Shown here in pieces: positions 44,079 through 53,335 of a stretch of 64,000 nt of DNA. Every line of letters starts with the position of its first letter. Positions within the stretch are counted from its first letter, which is position 1. This stretch comes from Bacillus testis. GTDB lineage: Bacteria > Bacillota > Bacilli > Bacillales > DSM-1321. The stretch is taken from the NCBI RefSeq assembly GCF_001243895.1, contig NZ_LN851186.1, positions 2,381,300 through 2,445,299 on the forward strand, in the 5' to 3' direction. A program made the translations under genes and the position numbers. The notes beneath the pieces were generated by a model. It was not told where the DNA came from. It saw only the letters and a list, made by a program, of their open reading frames with translations, and made no database searches.

Positions 44079-45212
44079 TTATGCCTTCGCTCCTGCTAAT
44101 AAATGATGATAAATGGCTTCATACTGCTCTATGATTTGCGAAGACTGGAATTTATTTTGCACGGCTGCCATGGCGGCAAGAGAAAATCTGGTGTGCATGT
44201 CTTCATCCGTCAAAAGCAAGACAGCATGCTCGGCGATTTCCTCGATATTGCCCATGCCGCATACAAACCCGGTGCTGTTATGGTCAATCACTTCCGGGAT
44301 GCCGCCGATATCTGTGCCAATACAAGGAACCCCGCATGCCATCGCTTCTAGGAGAACCAAGCCAAAGCTTTCTTTTTCAGAAAGCAGAAGCATCAAGTCG
44401 GAAATGCTATATAATTCTTGTAAATTATCCTGTTTCCCCATAAACAAGACAGAATCGTTCAAGCCCAGTTCATCCACCAATTCGCATACTGAACTCATTT
44501 CCGGCCCATCCCCGACAAGCAAAAGCCGGGATGGTACTTTTTCCTGAACACGGGCAAATACCTTAACAATATCGTGGACCCGCTTGACTTCCCGGAAATT
44601 GGAGACATGGATCAGCACTTTTTCGTCATGCAGCCCCAATTCTTCCTTAAGGTTGTTGGCAGGCTGCGGCTTATAGACGTTCTCATCTATAAAATTATAG
44701 ACCGTGTGGATTTGCCGGTCAGGATGGATCAATTCATTCGTTTCATGAGCCAACGCATTGGAAACTGCCGTCACATAATCGGATTTTTCAATGCCGAATT
44801 TAATGAGCGATTGCATACTGTGCTCAAGGCCCAGCACCGTAATGTCGGTACCATGCAGGGTAGTGACGATTTTCAGATCATGATCGACCATTTGTTTGGC
44901 CAATATGGCGCATACCGCATGAGGGATCGCATAATGCGCGTGCAGAACATCAAGTTTCTCCCGCTTTGCAACCTCGGCAATCTTGCTGGCCAGTGAAAGG
45001 TCATAGGGTGGATATTGAAAGACCGAATAAAAATTCATATCAACCGCATGAAAGAAGATGCGCGGATGCATTTTCTTCAAACGAAACGGCAATGAACTCG
45101 AAATAAAATGGATGTTATGCCCTTTATCTGCGAGCTGCCTTCCCAGTTCCGTAGCTACAACTCCAGACCCGCCCACAGACGGGTAACAAATGATACCAAT
45201 ATTTAGACTCAT
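44079..45212 (-). CDS. bshA: Bacillithiol glycosyltransferase BshA, 377 aa
   Basis: First step of bacillithiol synthesis: joins GlcNAc from UDP-GlcNAc to L-malate. GT4 family, GT-B fold: N-terminal [20 protein letters not shown] (residues 5-24), HAHYAIPHA near 95, and the C-terminal donor site [19 protein letters not shown] near residues 284-302. Full length. Its start overlaps the bshB1 stop by four bases. Confidence 0.97.
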   Translation of the reverse strand: MSLNIGIICYPSVGGSGVVATELGRQLADKGHNIHFISSSLPFRLKKMHPRIFFHAVDMNFYSVFQYPPYDLSLASKIAEVAKREKLDVLHAHYAIPHAVCAILAKQMVDHDLKIVTTLHGTDITVLGLEHSMQSLIKFGIEKSDYVTAVSNALAHETNELIHPDRQIHTVYNFIDENVYKPQPANNLKEELGLHDEKVLIHVSNFREVKRVHDIVKVFARVQEKVPSRLLLVGDGPEMSSVCELVDELGLNDSVLFMGKQDNLQELYSISDLMLLLSEKESFGLVLLEAMACGVPCIGTDIGGIPEVIDHNSTGFVCGMGNIEEIAEHAVLLLTDEDMHTRFSLAAMAAVQNKFQSSQIIEQYEAIYHHLLAGAKA

Positions 45213-45925
45213 TTTCTGCCCCCTAATAGATCTTCTGATAGTAAAAGAGGCTTTGTACTGAAAAATCCCTCTGCGTAGTCAACGCCTACTTCTTTTCCAA
45301 TCATTTTTTCTCTTGATACTACACTATCTATATAGTCGCCGACAAGTGGCGTTTGAAAAGTGCCTTCTTTCACTTTAAATTGGCTGCTGTAGGACTCCAA
45401 GCTGGAGATCTTCTGGTGGATTTGGCCGGAAATATCCACTGCAAAATCAGGCTTGTGAAATCCATTGATCATAAAATAATAAATGGCTTCCGCTTTATGC
45501 GGATCTTGCTGCTCCGAATCACGGAATTTACGGACACCGGCGGAAAAGGAAGCCTCCTCCACAAGCTTAGCGCAATTGCCGTGATCAGGATGCCGATCGA
45601 CCGGATAAGGCGCAAAAATGACTTTAGGCTTATATTTACGGATAATGCCAGCCACCATTTCTATATGTTCCGGTGTGAGGAATAACCCCCGGTCCGGCAG
45701 CCCGGCATTCACTCTTTTGGCAACACCAAGCACCCGGCACGCTTTCTCGGCTTCCTTTAAGCGGCTTTCGACTGTCCCATTTGAAGACATCTCAGCCTTT
45801 GTTAAATCACAAATAACTACTTTCTTCCCCAGTTCGGTGTACTTAGCGATCGTTCCACCCATTCCGATTTCCACATCATCTGCATGGGCGCCGAACGCCA
45901 GGATGTCTACTTCTTCTGTCTGCAT
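45209..45925 (-). CDS. bshB1: Bacillithiol deacetylase BshB1, 238 aa
   Basis: Second step of bacillithiol synthesis: removes acetyl from GlcNAc-malate. LmbE/PIG-L zinc enzyme: [14 protein letters not shown] (zinc ligands His and Asp, residues 11-24) and [10 protein letters not shown] (third ligand His, near 112). Same operon as bshA. Confidence 0.96.
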   Translation of the reverse strand: MQTEEVDILAFGAHADDVEIGMGGTIAKYTELGKKVVICDLTKAEMSSNGTVESRLKEAEKACRVLGVAKRVNAGLPDRGLFLTPEHIEMVAGIIRKYKPKVIFAPYPVDRHPDHGNCAKLVEEASFSAGVRKFRDSEQQDPHKAEAIYYFMINGFHKPDFAVDISGQIHQKISSLESYSSQFKVKEGTFQTPLVGDYIDSVVSREKMIGKEVGVDYAEGFFSTKPLLLSEDLLGGRK

Positions 45926-45937
45926 ATTCTAATCACC

Positions 45938-46333
45938 TTACTTTTTAATCTCTCTCCATTCAATGTCCCCTTGATCCAGACCGCGGATGAGAACTTCAGC
46001 AGTCCCCATATTGGTGGCCAGCGGAATCGAATAGACATCGCATAGCCGTACTAATGCTGATACGTCAGGTTCATGAGGCTGCGCTGTCAATGGATCGCGG
46101 AAAAAAATCACGATATCCATGTCATCTTGCGCAATTTTGGCGCCGATTTGCTGATCTCCCCCAAGCGGGCCTGATTGATAGCGGGTTACCGGAAGACCGG
46201 TTGCTTCATTCACGCGCGAACCTGTTGTTCCGGTAGCGAATAGTGTATGTTTGGCAAAAATACTGCGGTAAGCAGTCACAAAGCGTACCAAATCTTCCTT
46301 CTTTTGATCATGCGCAATCAAAGCAATATTCAT
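45938..46333 (-). CDS. mgsA: Methylglyoxal synthase MgsA, 131 aa
   Basis: Turns dihydroxyacetone phosphate into methylglyoxal, a phosphate-relief bypass of glycolysis. Motifs: ALIAHDQKK at the N-terminus, [12 protein letters not shown] near residues 33-44, [12 protein letters not shown] (catalytic Asp near 60) and [14 protein letters not shown] (near 86-99). The ATG follows GGAGAGGT. Grouping with bacillithiol genes is sensible, since bacillithiol takes part in methylglyoxal detoxification (known in B. subtilis). Confidence 0.96.
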   Translation of the reverse strand: MNIALIAHDQKKEDLVRFVTAYRSIFAKHTLFATGTTGSRVNEATGLPVTRYQSGPLGGDQQIGAKIAQDDMDIVIFFRDPLTAQPHEPDVSALVRLCDVYSIPLATNMGTAEVLIRGLDQGDIEWREIKK

Positions 46334-46352
46334 GATGACCTCTCCTTTTTGC

Positions 46353-47153
46353 TTATTCGATAATATTCTCCAAGCCGTACACCAAGACATTGATTTTCAT
46401 TACTTCATCGACAGCCAGCTTGACGCCTGACATGAATGATGCCCGGTTATAGGAGTCGTGGCGCAAAGTCAGCGTCTGGCCATCAGCGCCAAACATCACC
46501 TGCTGATGAGCGACAAGGCCTGGCAATCTGACGCTATGGATATGCATGCCTTGCATGTTTGCCCCGCGTGCGCCTTTCAATGTTTCATGCTCATCGGGAT
46601 GCCCTTGCTCCTTTTGTTCTCTTACTTCCGCAATCATCTGCGCTGTCTTCACAGCTGTCCCGGAAGGAGCATCCAATTTGCGGTCATGATGCATTTCGAT
46701 GATTTCTACATCAGGGAAATATTTCGCTGCCATCTGCGAAAATTTCATCATTAACACGGCGCCGACAGCAAAGTTAGGCGCGATGATGCATCCCAATCCT
46801 TTTTCTTCACAAAGGGATTCGAGCTCTGCTAGATTTTCATCAGTAAAGCCTGTAGTTCCGACAACCGGCCTTACCCCGTGCTTCAACGCGGCAGTGGTAT
46901 GCTTCATGCCAACCTCCGGTGTTGTCAGGTCAATCAGTACATCAGCCTTAACTTCTGAAAGGCAACGGTCGATATCACTATATATTTTCGCGCTGATGCC
47001 GCCAAAGCCGCCGATGTCTTTCAAGTCTTGGCCGTCATGCTTACGGTCGATGACAGCAGCAAGCTCATATCCTTCCGTTTCATGTACGAGTTTCACCGCT
47101 TCAGTGCCCATGCGGCCACGTGGCCCAGCCACAACAATTTTAATCGTCTTCAT
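46353..47153 (-). CDS. dapB: 4-hydroxy-tetrahydrodipicolinate reductase DapB, 266 aa
   Basis: Lysine and diaminopimelate pathway enzyme, supplying cell-wall and spore dipicolinate precursors. NAD(P)-binding [10 protein letters not shown] (residues 6-15), GTTGFTDEN near 104, and active-site [15 protein letters not shown] near residues 155-169. Start at [10 protein letters not shown], one base after the ypjD stop. Upstream in-frame codons overlap ypjD and are rejected. Confidence 0.97.
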   Translation of the reverse strand: MKTIKIVVAGPRGRMGTEAVKLVHETEGYELAAVIDRKHDGQDLKDIGGFGGISAKIYSDIDRCLSEVKADVLIDLTTPEVGMKHTTAALKHGVRPVVGTTGFTDENLAELESLCEEKGLGCIIAPNFAVGAVLMMKFSQMAAKYFPDVEIIEMHHDRKLDAPSGTAVKTAQMIAEVREQKEQGHPDEHETLKGARGANMQGMHIHSVRLPGLVAHQQVMFGADGQTLTLRHDSYNRASFMSGVKLAVDEVMKINVLVYGLENIIE

Positions 47154-47154
47154 G

Positions 47155-47496
47155 TCAATCCTGCCCTTCATTTTCCTCAATTTTGGTCCATCTATCTTTA
47201 TCGCGGGTGCGGAACTTCTCCATAACCAAGTCATGGGCTTCTTCAAGATTAATATCCAAAGAGTTGGCGAAGCAGATGAGAACAAAGAGCATATCGCCCA
47301 ATTCTTCTTTTATTTCTTTTTCATCTTCACTTGCTTTCTTCGGCTTCTCTCCGTAATAATGGTTCACCTCGCGCGAAAGTTCGCCTAGTTCTTCCGTCAT
47401 TCTGGCCAGCATAGCTAGAGGGCTGAAGTACCCTTCCTTGAACTGGCTTATGTATTGATCGACTTCCTTTTGCATCTTTTCCATACTTTTAGCCAT
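47155..47496 (-). CDS. ypjD: MazG-like nucleotide pyrophosphohydrolase YpjD, 113 aa
   Basis: Hydrolyses nucleoside triphosphates to monophosphates (house-cleaning family). The metal-binding pattern is [17 protein letters not shown] near residues 35-51, followed by [20 protein letters not shown] near residues 60-80 (E-x-x-E and E-x-x-D). The ATG has GAAGGTG upstream. Leads the dapB-mgsA-bshB1-bshA-cca-birA run. Confidence 0.92.
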   Translation of the reverse strand: MAKSMEKMQKEVDQYISQFKEGYFSPLAMLARMTEELGELSREVNHYYGEKPKKASEDEKEIKEELGDMLFVLICFANSLDINLEEAHDLVMEKFRTRDKDRWTKIEENEGQD

Positions 47497-47684
47497 TAAA
47501 AACACCTTCTTCCAAAAAAACGTATAAGGTTGTTCATACATATGCCCCAATGATTCCTACCTGGCCTTTTTACCCGGAAACGGCAGGCATATGGCCATCC
47601 TTCTTCATTATAACAAAAGATTTCGCCAACACGATGGAAAGCGCGTTTCTTTTCTTTTTTACAATATGAAATGGTGAATTTCAT
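47496..47684 (-). CDS. Possible small gene ahead of ypjD, 62 aa
   Basis: The ATG has a strong ribosome binding site (AGGGGG, 6 bases). The first ~35 residues look protein-like (AFHRVGEIFCYNEEGWPYAC), but the rest is irregular (RVKRPGRNHWGICMNNLIRF) and runs through the ribosome binding site of ypjD. It could be a short real gene, a leader peptide, or a small gene with a frameshift near its end. I recognise no family. Confidence 0.4.
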   Translation of the reverse strand: MKFTISYCKKEKKRAFHRVGEIFCYNEEGWPYACRFRVKRPGRNHWGICMNNLIRFFGRRCF

Positions 47685-47715
47685 TAAATTCCCCCTACTA
47701 TCCTAGTTGAACCCA

Positions 47716-47812
47716 ACCGATTCCAACTGGCGATTTGATCTCAACCTACGCATCTTTGCCTTTATATAAGATGGAAGCAAGCGTTTTAGCCCAGTTAGAA
47801 TGGGATAAAGTG
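47716..47812. repeat. Copy of the dispersed element with inverted ends
   Basis: Left end ATTCCAACTGGCG; right end CCCAGTTAGAATGGG, its inverted counterpart. About 97 bp, between ypjD and the divergent ypjC. The centre is unlike the copy at 34.6 kb. Confidence 0.5.
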
Positions 47813-47911
47813 ATTATGCAAAAGACATGCTATAGGATACCCGCATGCTCTCGGAATCTTACCGTATTTGTATAAAACACCCATGCATGCTTGCATGAAA
47901 TGATTGCTTCA

Positions 47912-47941
47912 TTGGCTATTTCATGATTTTTCCTATATAAT
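47912..47941 (+). promoter_or_regulatory. Promoter of ypjC
   Basis: TTGGCT (47912-47917), 18 bases, perfect TATAAT (47936-47941), 47 bases before the ATG. Confidence 0.65.
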
Positions 47942-47988
47942 AATGAACGCATTGGATTTGCAACGTAGCAGTTAAAAGGAGGTAGTCG

Positions 47989-48864
47989 ATGGTTTACGGA
48001 TTAAAAATTAAAAATATCTTTTTTATTATTTTGGGCGCTGCCATATTCGGTTTCGGTCTGGTCCATTTCAACATGCAAAATCATTTGGCAGAAGGCGGCT
48101 TCACAGGCATAACGCTGATCCTCTATCAACTGTGGGAAATTGACCCTTCCTATTCCAATATTATTTTGAATGTTCCACTTTTCTTTATTGGGTGGAAGTT
48201 TTTAGGACGAACTTCATTTATTTATACTATTTTAGGGACTGTCGGCCTATCGGTCTGGCTATGGATCTTCCAGAAATATCAATTCCATATTCCATTGGAA
48301 AACGACATGATGCTGGTTTCCCTGTTTGCCGGAAGCTTCATTGGAATCGGCTTGGGGATCATTTTTCGGTACGGAGGCACAACCGGCGGCGTCGATATTA
48401 TCGCCCGGCTTGTCCATAAATATGTCGGCTGGGGCATGGGCAAAACCATGTTTATCTTCGACGCATGCGTCATTACGTTATCCCTCGTTACCTATTTGGA
48501 ACTTCGTGAAGCGATGTATACGCTGATTGCCGTATTTATCGGCGCCCGGCTGATTGATTTCATGCAGGAAGGTTCCTATGCAGCAAGAGGAGCTATGATC
48601 ATATCGGAGAAAAACAGCGAGATTGCAGATACGATCATGCGAGAAATGGAACGTGGAGTGACAGTGTTGAAAGGATACGGCTCTTATTCTAAGCAGGACC
48701 GCGAAGTTCTTTATTGCGTCGTCGGCAAGAATGAGATCGTCCGCCTGCGGAACTGCATCATGGCAGTCGATCCGCATGCATTCGTCTCTGTGTCGGTCGT
48801 CCATGACGTACTTGGAGAAGGCTTTACGCTCGATGAAAACAAAAATCCGATTGAACGGCATTAA
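47989..48864 (+). CDS. ypjC: YitT-family membrane protein YpjC, 291 aa
   Basis: UPF0750/YitT family: five or six membrane helices (residues ~7-170; LGIIFRYGGTTGGVDIIARL is the family signature near 122-141) and a C-terminal cytoplasmic DUF2179 domain (about 200-285; YGSYSKQDREVLYCVVGKNE). Transport or signalling role unknown. AAAAGGAGGT precedes the ATG. It faces away from the ypjD operon, and B. subtilis ypjC adjoins ypjD as well. Confidence 0.93.
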   Translation: MVYGLKIKNIFFIILGAAIFGFGLVHFNMQNHLAEGGFTGITLILYQLWEIDPSYSNIILNVPLFFIGWKFLGRTSFIYTILGTVGLSVWLWIFQKYQFHIPLENDMMLVSLFAGSFIGIGLGIIFRYGGTTGGVDIIARLVHKYVGWGMGKTMFIFDACVITLSLVTYLELREAMYTLIAVFIGARLIDFMQEGSYAARGAMIISEKNSEIADTIMREMERGVTVLKGYGSYSKQDREVLYCVVGKNEIVRLRNCIMAVDPHAFVSVSVVHDVLGEGFTLDENKNPIERH

Positions 48865-48920
48865 AAAAACGGCACCTCCAATTGTTAGACATACCATCTA
48901 ACAATTGGAGGTGCTTTTTT
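48865..48920 (+). terminator. Strong terminator of ypjC
   Basis: Perfect 18-bp stem (48872-48889 with 48897-48914; arms begin GCACCTCCAATTG), 7-base loop and six T. An A run on the other side could help minus-strand termination too. Confidence 0.93.
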
Positions 48921-48974
48921 AAACTGATCACCGTTACTTCATGGGTATTAGAACACCTATACTAAAAGTATTAA

Positions 48975-49023
48975 AAACAAAAAGTAAAAGGCATGAGTCC
49001 GAACCAATATCGAACTCATGCCT
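48975..49023 (-). terminator. Terminator of the zinc metallopeptidase gene
   Basis: AGGCATGAGT/ACTCATGCCT stem with inner TTCG/CGAA-type pairing, then TTTACTTTTTG on the minus strand. Confidence 0.75.
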
Positions 49024-49092
49024 AAGACGCTGCCTAATGAAATAACCGTATCTACCTTTTAAGAGTCACTTCACTAAGGGTATTTTTTATGT

Positions 49093-49773
49093 CTATTCGT
49101 CTCTTGTCATACCTGTATAGATGAGCACTAGACGAACCAATTCCAAAACAGCTACTGCTGCTGCTGCAACATATGTCATCGCCGCAGCATTCAGGACTTT
49201 CTTGGTTTCACGTTCTTCCCTGTTGGAGATAATCCCCAATGATACTACTTGGTCCATTGCCCTGTTGGATGCATTGAATTCCACCGGAAGCGTCACAATT
49301 TGGAATAAAACAGCCGCAGACATGGCTGCGATCCCAAATAACAGCATGCCCGGAAGATTGGCAAAAATCCCAATCATGATCAGGATCCACGAAAGATTGG
49401 AACCGATGTTTGCAACTGGCACAAGCGATGCACGGACACGAAGGAATGCATAATCATGCTGGTCCTGGATGGCATGTCCCACCTCATGCGCAGAAACGGC
49501 CGTAGCAGCTAATGAGTGTCCATGATAGTTGTCAGAAGACAGGCGAACGACCTTCGAACGCGGATCATAGTGGTCGCTCAGGAACCCCCTAGTTTCTTCT
49601 ACAGTTACATTATACAGCCCATTATCGTCTAAAATCCGTCTGGCCACTTCAGCGCCGGTCATGCCTGTGGAAGAAGCAACTTTGGAATATTTATTGTAAG
49701 TTCCCTTTACTTTAGCTTGTGCATAGATTGGAATCAAAACGATGATCGCCAAGTAAATTAAATAGCTACCCAT
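49093..49773 (-). CDS. YugP-family membrane zinc metallopeptidase, 226 aa
   Basis: A membrane protein with the zinc motif AVSAHEVGHAIQDQ near residues 94-107. One helix lies at the N-terminus (YLIYLAIIVLIPIYA) and three or four follow in the C-terminal half. The phrase TGMTGAEVARRILDDNGLYN is family-typical. Belongs to the neutral zinc metallopeptidase family 2 (YugP); natural substrate unknown. TAGGAGG precedes the ATG. Located between ypjC and ypjB, where B. subtilis has no such gene as far as I recall. Confidence 0.92.
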   Translation of the reverse strand: MGSYLIYLAIIVLIPIYAQAKVKGTYNKYSKVASSTGMTGAEVARRILDDNGLYNVTVEETRGFLSDHYDPRSKVVRLSSDNYHGHSLAATAVSAHEVGHAIQDQHDYAFLRVRASLVPVANIGSNLSWILIMIGIFANLPGMLLFGIAAMSAAVLFQIVTLPVEFNASNRAMDQVVSLGIISNREERETKKVLNAAAMTYVAAAAVAVLELVRLVLIYTGMTRDE

Positions 49774-49828
49774 TTTAACCTCCTAGTAATGTATTACCTT
49801 CTATTCTAGTGACAAAGTATTCACCATG

Positions 49829-50620
49829 TCAATCATTCAAATCATTTTTGCCTTTTACTTTCTCTTTCAACCCTTTGTATTTTCTCCATCCCACGTAAGA
49901 TAATGTAGAAATAATGATGCCTCCGGTTGTGAAAATAACCCACCACAAGGAAGGATCCGCTTCATCTTCCTTCATTTTATCAAAAATTTGCTTCATATCG
50001 TATTGAAGGACATCCAATTCTTTTTGATCGGCTCCCTGCTTGAACAGCTGGGGGCGAATCACATTGATATACTGAAATTTAGAATCAAGGCCTTGCATTG
50101 TTTCAGCATTCAGGTTGAGTTTCATACTGTCATAAATTAAATCATACTGCGACAGCAACTTATTCAGCGATGAATGGAACTGATTCTGATCCTTTTCCTC
50201 CACCGCCCTTTTCGCCTCTTCGAAGGTCGCCATCATCTGCCCCTCCATCTCTGTCCAAAGCGGATGCCGGACTGTTTGAATGGCATCTGCAACCAGGCGT
50301 AGCTTGGTCAAGGCGGTCACCTTATCGGCAAGATCGGCATTGCTATCCTCCAGAGCCTCAATGGCCTGGTTGTAGGCACTGATCGCCACTTCTTGTTCTT
50401 CCACCTTGAAACCCGCCCGGCTGGTCATTTTTTGCAAGGCGCCCACAGAAAAGGCCTCTAATGCCCCCATACTATCTTCATAGCGCTGCAACTTGGCCAA
50501 TTGCAAGGCTTCATCGCTCTTTCTATCAAATAAATCCAGTTGCGAAGAGGCACTGGCTACATGGTTTAGCATCGTCAAAGGCAGGAAGATCATTAACAGC
50601 ACAACTATTTTTTTGAACAT
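49829..50620 (-). CDS. ypjB: Sporulation protein YpjB, 263 aa
   Basis: Family linked to sporulation by phenotype and expression in B. subtilis. Signal peptide (residues 1-25, VLLMIFLPLTMLNHVASASS), a long helical extracytoplasmic region with coiled-coil tendency, and a C-terminal membrane helix near residues 223-242 (SLWWVIFTTGGIIISTLSYV) with a basic cytoplasmic end. GGAGGG lies upstream of the ATG. Next to ypjA, as in B. subtilis. Confidence 0.92.
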   Translation of the reverse strand: MFKKIVVLLMIFLPLTMLNHVASASSQLDLFDRKSDEALQLAKLQRYEDSMGALEAFSVGALQKMTSRAGFKVEEQEVAISAYNQAIEALEDSNADLADKVTALTKLRLVADAIQTVRHPLWTEMEGQMMATFEEAKRAVEEKDQNQFHSSLNKLLSQYDLIYDSMKLNLNAETMQGLDSKFQYINVIRPQLFKQGADQKELDVLQYDMKQIFDKMKEDEADPSLWWVIFTTGGIIISTLSYVGWRKYKGLKEKVKGKNDLND

Positions 50621-50687
50621 TTCTATGTCCCTCCTCTTTCATACTACTTATATGAAGGAAAGGACAAGAGTAGACCTATTGTATGGA

Positions 50688-51278
50688 TTACATGGTAAGT
50701 TTCCATCTGGGCTTTTTCATGCCAACATAATAACAGATGAAAATGGAGAGAATGCTGAGCCAGAAAGTGGCATAACCGATTTGCTTGATATACAATTCCA
50801 GTTCGCCGTACCAGGGCATTTGCAAAAACACATAGTCGATTATTTCATTATGTAGGGTGAACACGGCTGCAACCATCAAGTGCCATGCCTTGATTCTGTA
50901 GAACGGCGCATACAAAAGCCCTTGAAGTGCCATGGCAAAATGGGATGCCATCAGCATATAGCCCGTCCAATGCAGAGAGCCCTCCACGATCAGCATAAAT
51001 AGATTCATCAGCACAGCCCATATTCCGTATTTGAATAAGGAAACCATCGCAAGCGCTTCAAATAAACCCCAATTCTTTCCTGACAGAAAAGCTACCAGTA
51101 CAAAGACAAAAAACAGGCAAGCGGTCGGACTATCCGGAATGAAAGGAATAAAAACAAGTTTGCTGTAGGCCAACTGGTCTTTATACCAGTAATAGCCATA
51201 AATAGTCCCTAGAATATTAACCACCAGCAAAAGCCACAGGACCGGCTTACTGCGCAGCATCGCATAAACTATATTCAT
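50688..51278 (-). CDS. ypjA: YpjA, DUF1405 membrane protein, 196 aa
   Basis: An integral membrane protein with about six helices. Family features: VLWLLLVVNILGTIYGYYWY near the N-terminus, FIPFIPDSPTACLFFVFVLV (the conserved PDSP motif), HWTGYMLMASHFAMALQGLL. Function unknown. AAGAGGTTAC lies before the ATG. Followed by ypjB, 67 bases downstream on the same strand. Confidence 0.92.
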   Translation of the reverse strand: MNIVYAMLRSKPVLWLLLVVNILGTIYGYYWYKDQLAYSKLVFIPFIPDSPTACLFFVFVLVAFLSGKNWGLFEALAMVSLFKYGIWAVLMNLFMLIVEGSLHWTGYMLMASHFAMALQGLLYAPFYRIKAWHLMVAAVFTLHNEIIDYVFLQMPWYGELELYIKQIGYATFWLSILSIFICYYVGMKKPRWKLTM

Positions 51279-51384
51279 GTATGTAACCTCTTTCTAAAAT
51301 CATCTGCCGGGTTCGCATCAAAACAGTCCCGACTTCTTTCATTCTACAAGTTTACCAGTAAAAAACCAACTTCTAGCATGATAG

Positions 51385-51413
51385 CAAAAAAGAGCATGTA
51401 TATACATACTCTT
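51385..51413 (-). terminator. Terminator of the ABC transporter operon
   Basis: AAGAGtATGTATATACATgCTCTT hairpin followed by TTTTGC on the minus strand, 16 bases after the ATPase gene. Confidence 0.8.
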
Positions 51414-51429
51414 CCCTATTACAGCTATC

Positions 51430-52122
51430 TTATTGTTTTGCAGGGTCATATGGAGTTAAACAGCCGTCCTCCATGAATAAAACCCGGTCACACAAATCAA
51501 GCATCCGATGGTCATGCGTCACCATCACTGCCGCTTTTCGGCTGTGCTTAACTTCGTGGGCCAGCATCACGACGACATCCCGGCCACGTTCCGAATCAAG
51601 GCTCGCAGTAGGCTCATCCGCAAGTATGATTTCCGGATTGTTCATCCAGGCCCTGGCAATTGCCACTCTTTGGCGCTCACCGCCCGATAACATCTCAGGA
51701 TAGAGATCCTTCCGGTGTTCTAGCCCAAGCCGGTTCAGCAATCCGTCAGCACGCTCTTCTACTTCTGCACGGTCTTCTCCGTCCAGCTTGCCGATCAAAA
51801 GCAATTGATCCCGTACCGTCAAATAGGGAATAAGATTGGCGGACTGAAAGATAAAACCGATTTTATTCAGCCGGATCTCATTCAATTGCCTGCTGGTAAA
51901 ATGCTGAATTTCCTCCCCATCCAGAAGAACTGAACCGGATGTAGGCGACAATAAGGCACCGGCTATGGAAAGGAATGTACTTTTGCCGGATCCTGAAGGT
52001 CCCACAATCGCTACAAATTCGCCTTCCTTCACTTCCAGATTCACATCATTCAATACTTTGATGGTCGATTGCCCGTCACCATATTCCTTGGTTACATGTT
52101 TCAATACTAATTTTCCAGACAT
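51430..52122 (-). CDS. ABC transporter ATP-binding protein (MacB/LolD-type), 230 aa
   Basis: ATPase of a type VII (MacB/LolCDE/FtsE-like) ABC system. Walker A GPSGSGKST (residues 40-48), Q-loop FIFQSANLIPYLTV, signature LSGGERQRVAIARA near 144-157, Walker B EIILADEPT near 164-172, and switch His in VMVTHDHRM near 201. Its start overlaps the end of the permease gene, so the two are translated together. In such systems the pump often expels or senses peptides or lipids. Confidence 0.95.
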   Translation of the reverse strand: MSGKLVLKHVTKEYGDGQSTIKVLNDVNLEVKEGEFVAIVGPSGSGKSTFLSIAGALLSPTSGSVLLDGEEIQHFTSRQLNEIRLNKIGFIFQSANLIPYLTVRDQLLLIGKLDGEDRAEVEERADGLLNRLGLEHRKDLYPEMLSGGERQRVAIARAWMNNPEIILADEPTASLDSERGRDVVVMLAHEVKHSRKAAVMVTHDHRMLDLCDRVLFMEDGCLTPYDPAKQ

Positions 52123-53222
52123 TATGCAGCCCTCCCGATTGCTTCGATTGCATCAATTTTTGCCACTTTAAATAAGGAAATCAGTGAACCTATCAATGAA
52201 ACGGCCAGGAACAATCCGGAACATAATCCAACCATGCCTGCGCTCAACTGGAACGGCATGGATGCAGGCAGCAAAGCAGCGATTCCGTATGTCAATGCAA
52301 TGCTAAAAGCCAGTGCTAGGACGGTTACAACCAGTATTTGTGAAATTAAGTTAAGCGCCAAGTATCCCGTTTTCGCGCCGATTGCTTTCATCACACCGAA
52401 TTGATTCAGCTTTTGGATGGTGATCACATAGAAGAATACGGCCAATACAAAAGCGGCGATGACGAACAGAAACGCAATCATCATGAGCAGTGATCCCTGT
52501 TCTTCCGAATAACCAGGTATTCCCTTAAGAGCTTGATCCTTGGTGATGATTTCGACGCCAGAGTGGTTCTTGGCCAATTCCTCTCCTTTCTTCTGATCGA
52601 CTTGAAGGACCAAGGCACTGATGCCATTGCTTTTCCCATCAACTGCATGCGTTCCTTGCAAGGACGACCAAACCTTGAAATTCATGAATAAGACAGGAGA
52701 ATGCGAGAAAGAAGCATTGGCTGTGAACCCGCTAATCATGAATTCACGGCCGGAACGTTCATCCCTCACTTTATCACCGACGGATAGACCGTGCTCCTTT
52801 AATGATTCATCTGCCACCACTTCATTGCTGCTGTTATTTGTGATGCTCTCTCCTTCTGTTACTTTAGGCAAAAGATCGCTATTGGCATCGACAGCAAAGA
52901 AAGTGGCATCTATTTTTTTATCGCCGTTCAGCAATGTGGCCATCATGACATTCAATGGCGCCGCCGCTCCTTTTCCTGCTTCTTTGGAAATCTTATCAGC
53001 CTCCGAAGAAGCCAGCTGCGAACGAGTCAATCGCTGGTCCGCGTTTTTGTCAACGACAAAGTGGGTACCCTTCATTTCCTGAAGAGCAGAAGCATTATCC
53101 GCTGAAAGCCCATTTGCCAGCCCTGTTATAAATAAGGTCAGAAAGGAAATCAACACCATAATCAGACCGATTAAAAGATAACGGAATTTGCTGTGTTTCA
53201 TTTCCCTGATTGCTAAAAACAT
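52122..53222 (-). CDS. FtsX/MacB-type ABC permease, 366 aa
   Basis: Permease with the family topology: one N-terminal helix (residues 14-36, RYLLIGLIMVLISFLTLFIT), a large extracytoplasmic MacB-like domain (~40-235), and three C-terminal helices (~245-270, 295-318, 328-352). The cytoplasmic loop FGVMKAIGAKTGYLALNLIS is the FtsX-family signature. The protein is devoted to mechanotransmission rather than classical import, by family knowledge. Likely under control of the two-component system encoded just upstream. Confidence 0.93.
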   Translation of the reverse strand: MFLAIREMKHSKFRYLLIGLIMVLISFLTLFITGLANGLSADNASALQEMKGTHFVVDKNADQRLTRSQLASSEADKISKEAGKGAAAPLNVMMATLLNGDKKIDATFFAVDANSDLLPKVTEGESITNNSSNEVVADESLKEHGLSVGDKVRDERSGREFMISGFTANASFSHSPVLFMNFKVWSSLQGTHAVDGKSNGISALVLQVDQKKGEELAKNHSGVEIITKDQALKGIPGYSEEQGSLLMMIAFLFVIAAFVLAVFFYVITIQKLNQFGVMKAIGAKTGYLALNLISQILVVTVLALAFSIALTYGIAALLPASMPFQLSAGMVGLCSGLFLAVSLIGSLISLFKVAKIDAIEAIGRAA

Positions 53223-53294
53223 CTACGTTCACTCCATTTCTTTTTATATACGTGCATGCATGGAAAGCTGAAACCATTTTTCTAACTAAGCAAT

Positions 53295-53327
53295 AGTATA
53301 TAAAGGAAATATGAACGCAGCATGAAC
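53295..53327 (-). promoter_or_regulatory. Promoter of the ABC operon with a direct repeat, likely response-regulator site
   Basis: On the minus strand GTTCAT occurs twice with an 11-base period (53322-53327 and 53311-53316), then TATACT as -10 (53295-53300). A direct repeat with about one helical turn of spacing over the -35 region is how OmpR/PhoB-type regulators bind. Inference only. Confidence 0.5.
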
Positions 53328-53335
53328 AATCAGCT

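Noticed and set aside
46699..47388. 229-codon plus-strand frame opposite dapB and ypjD
   Set aside because: Covers two well-supported minus-strand genes and has no ribosome binding site.
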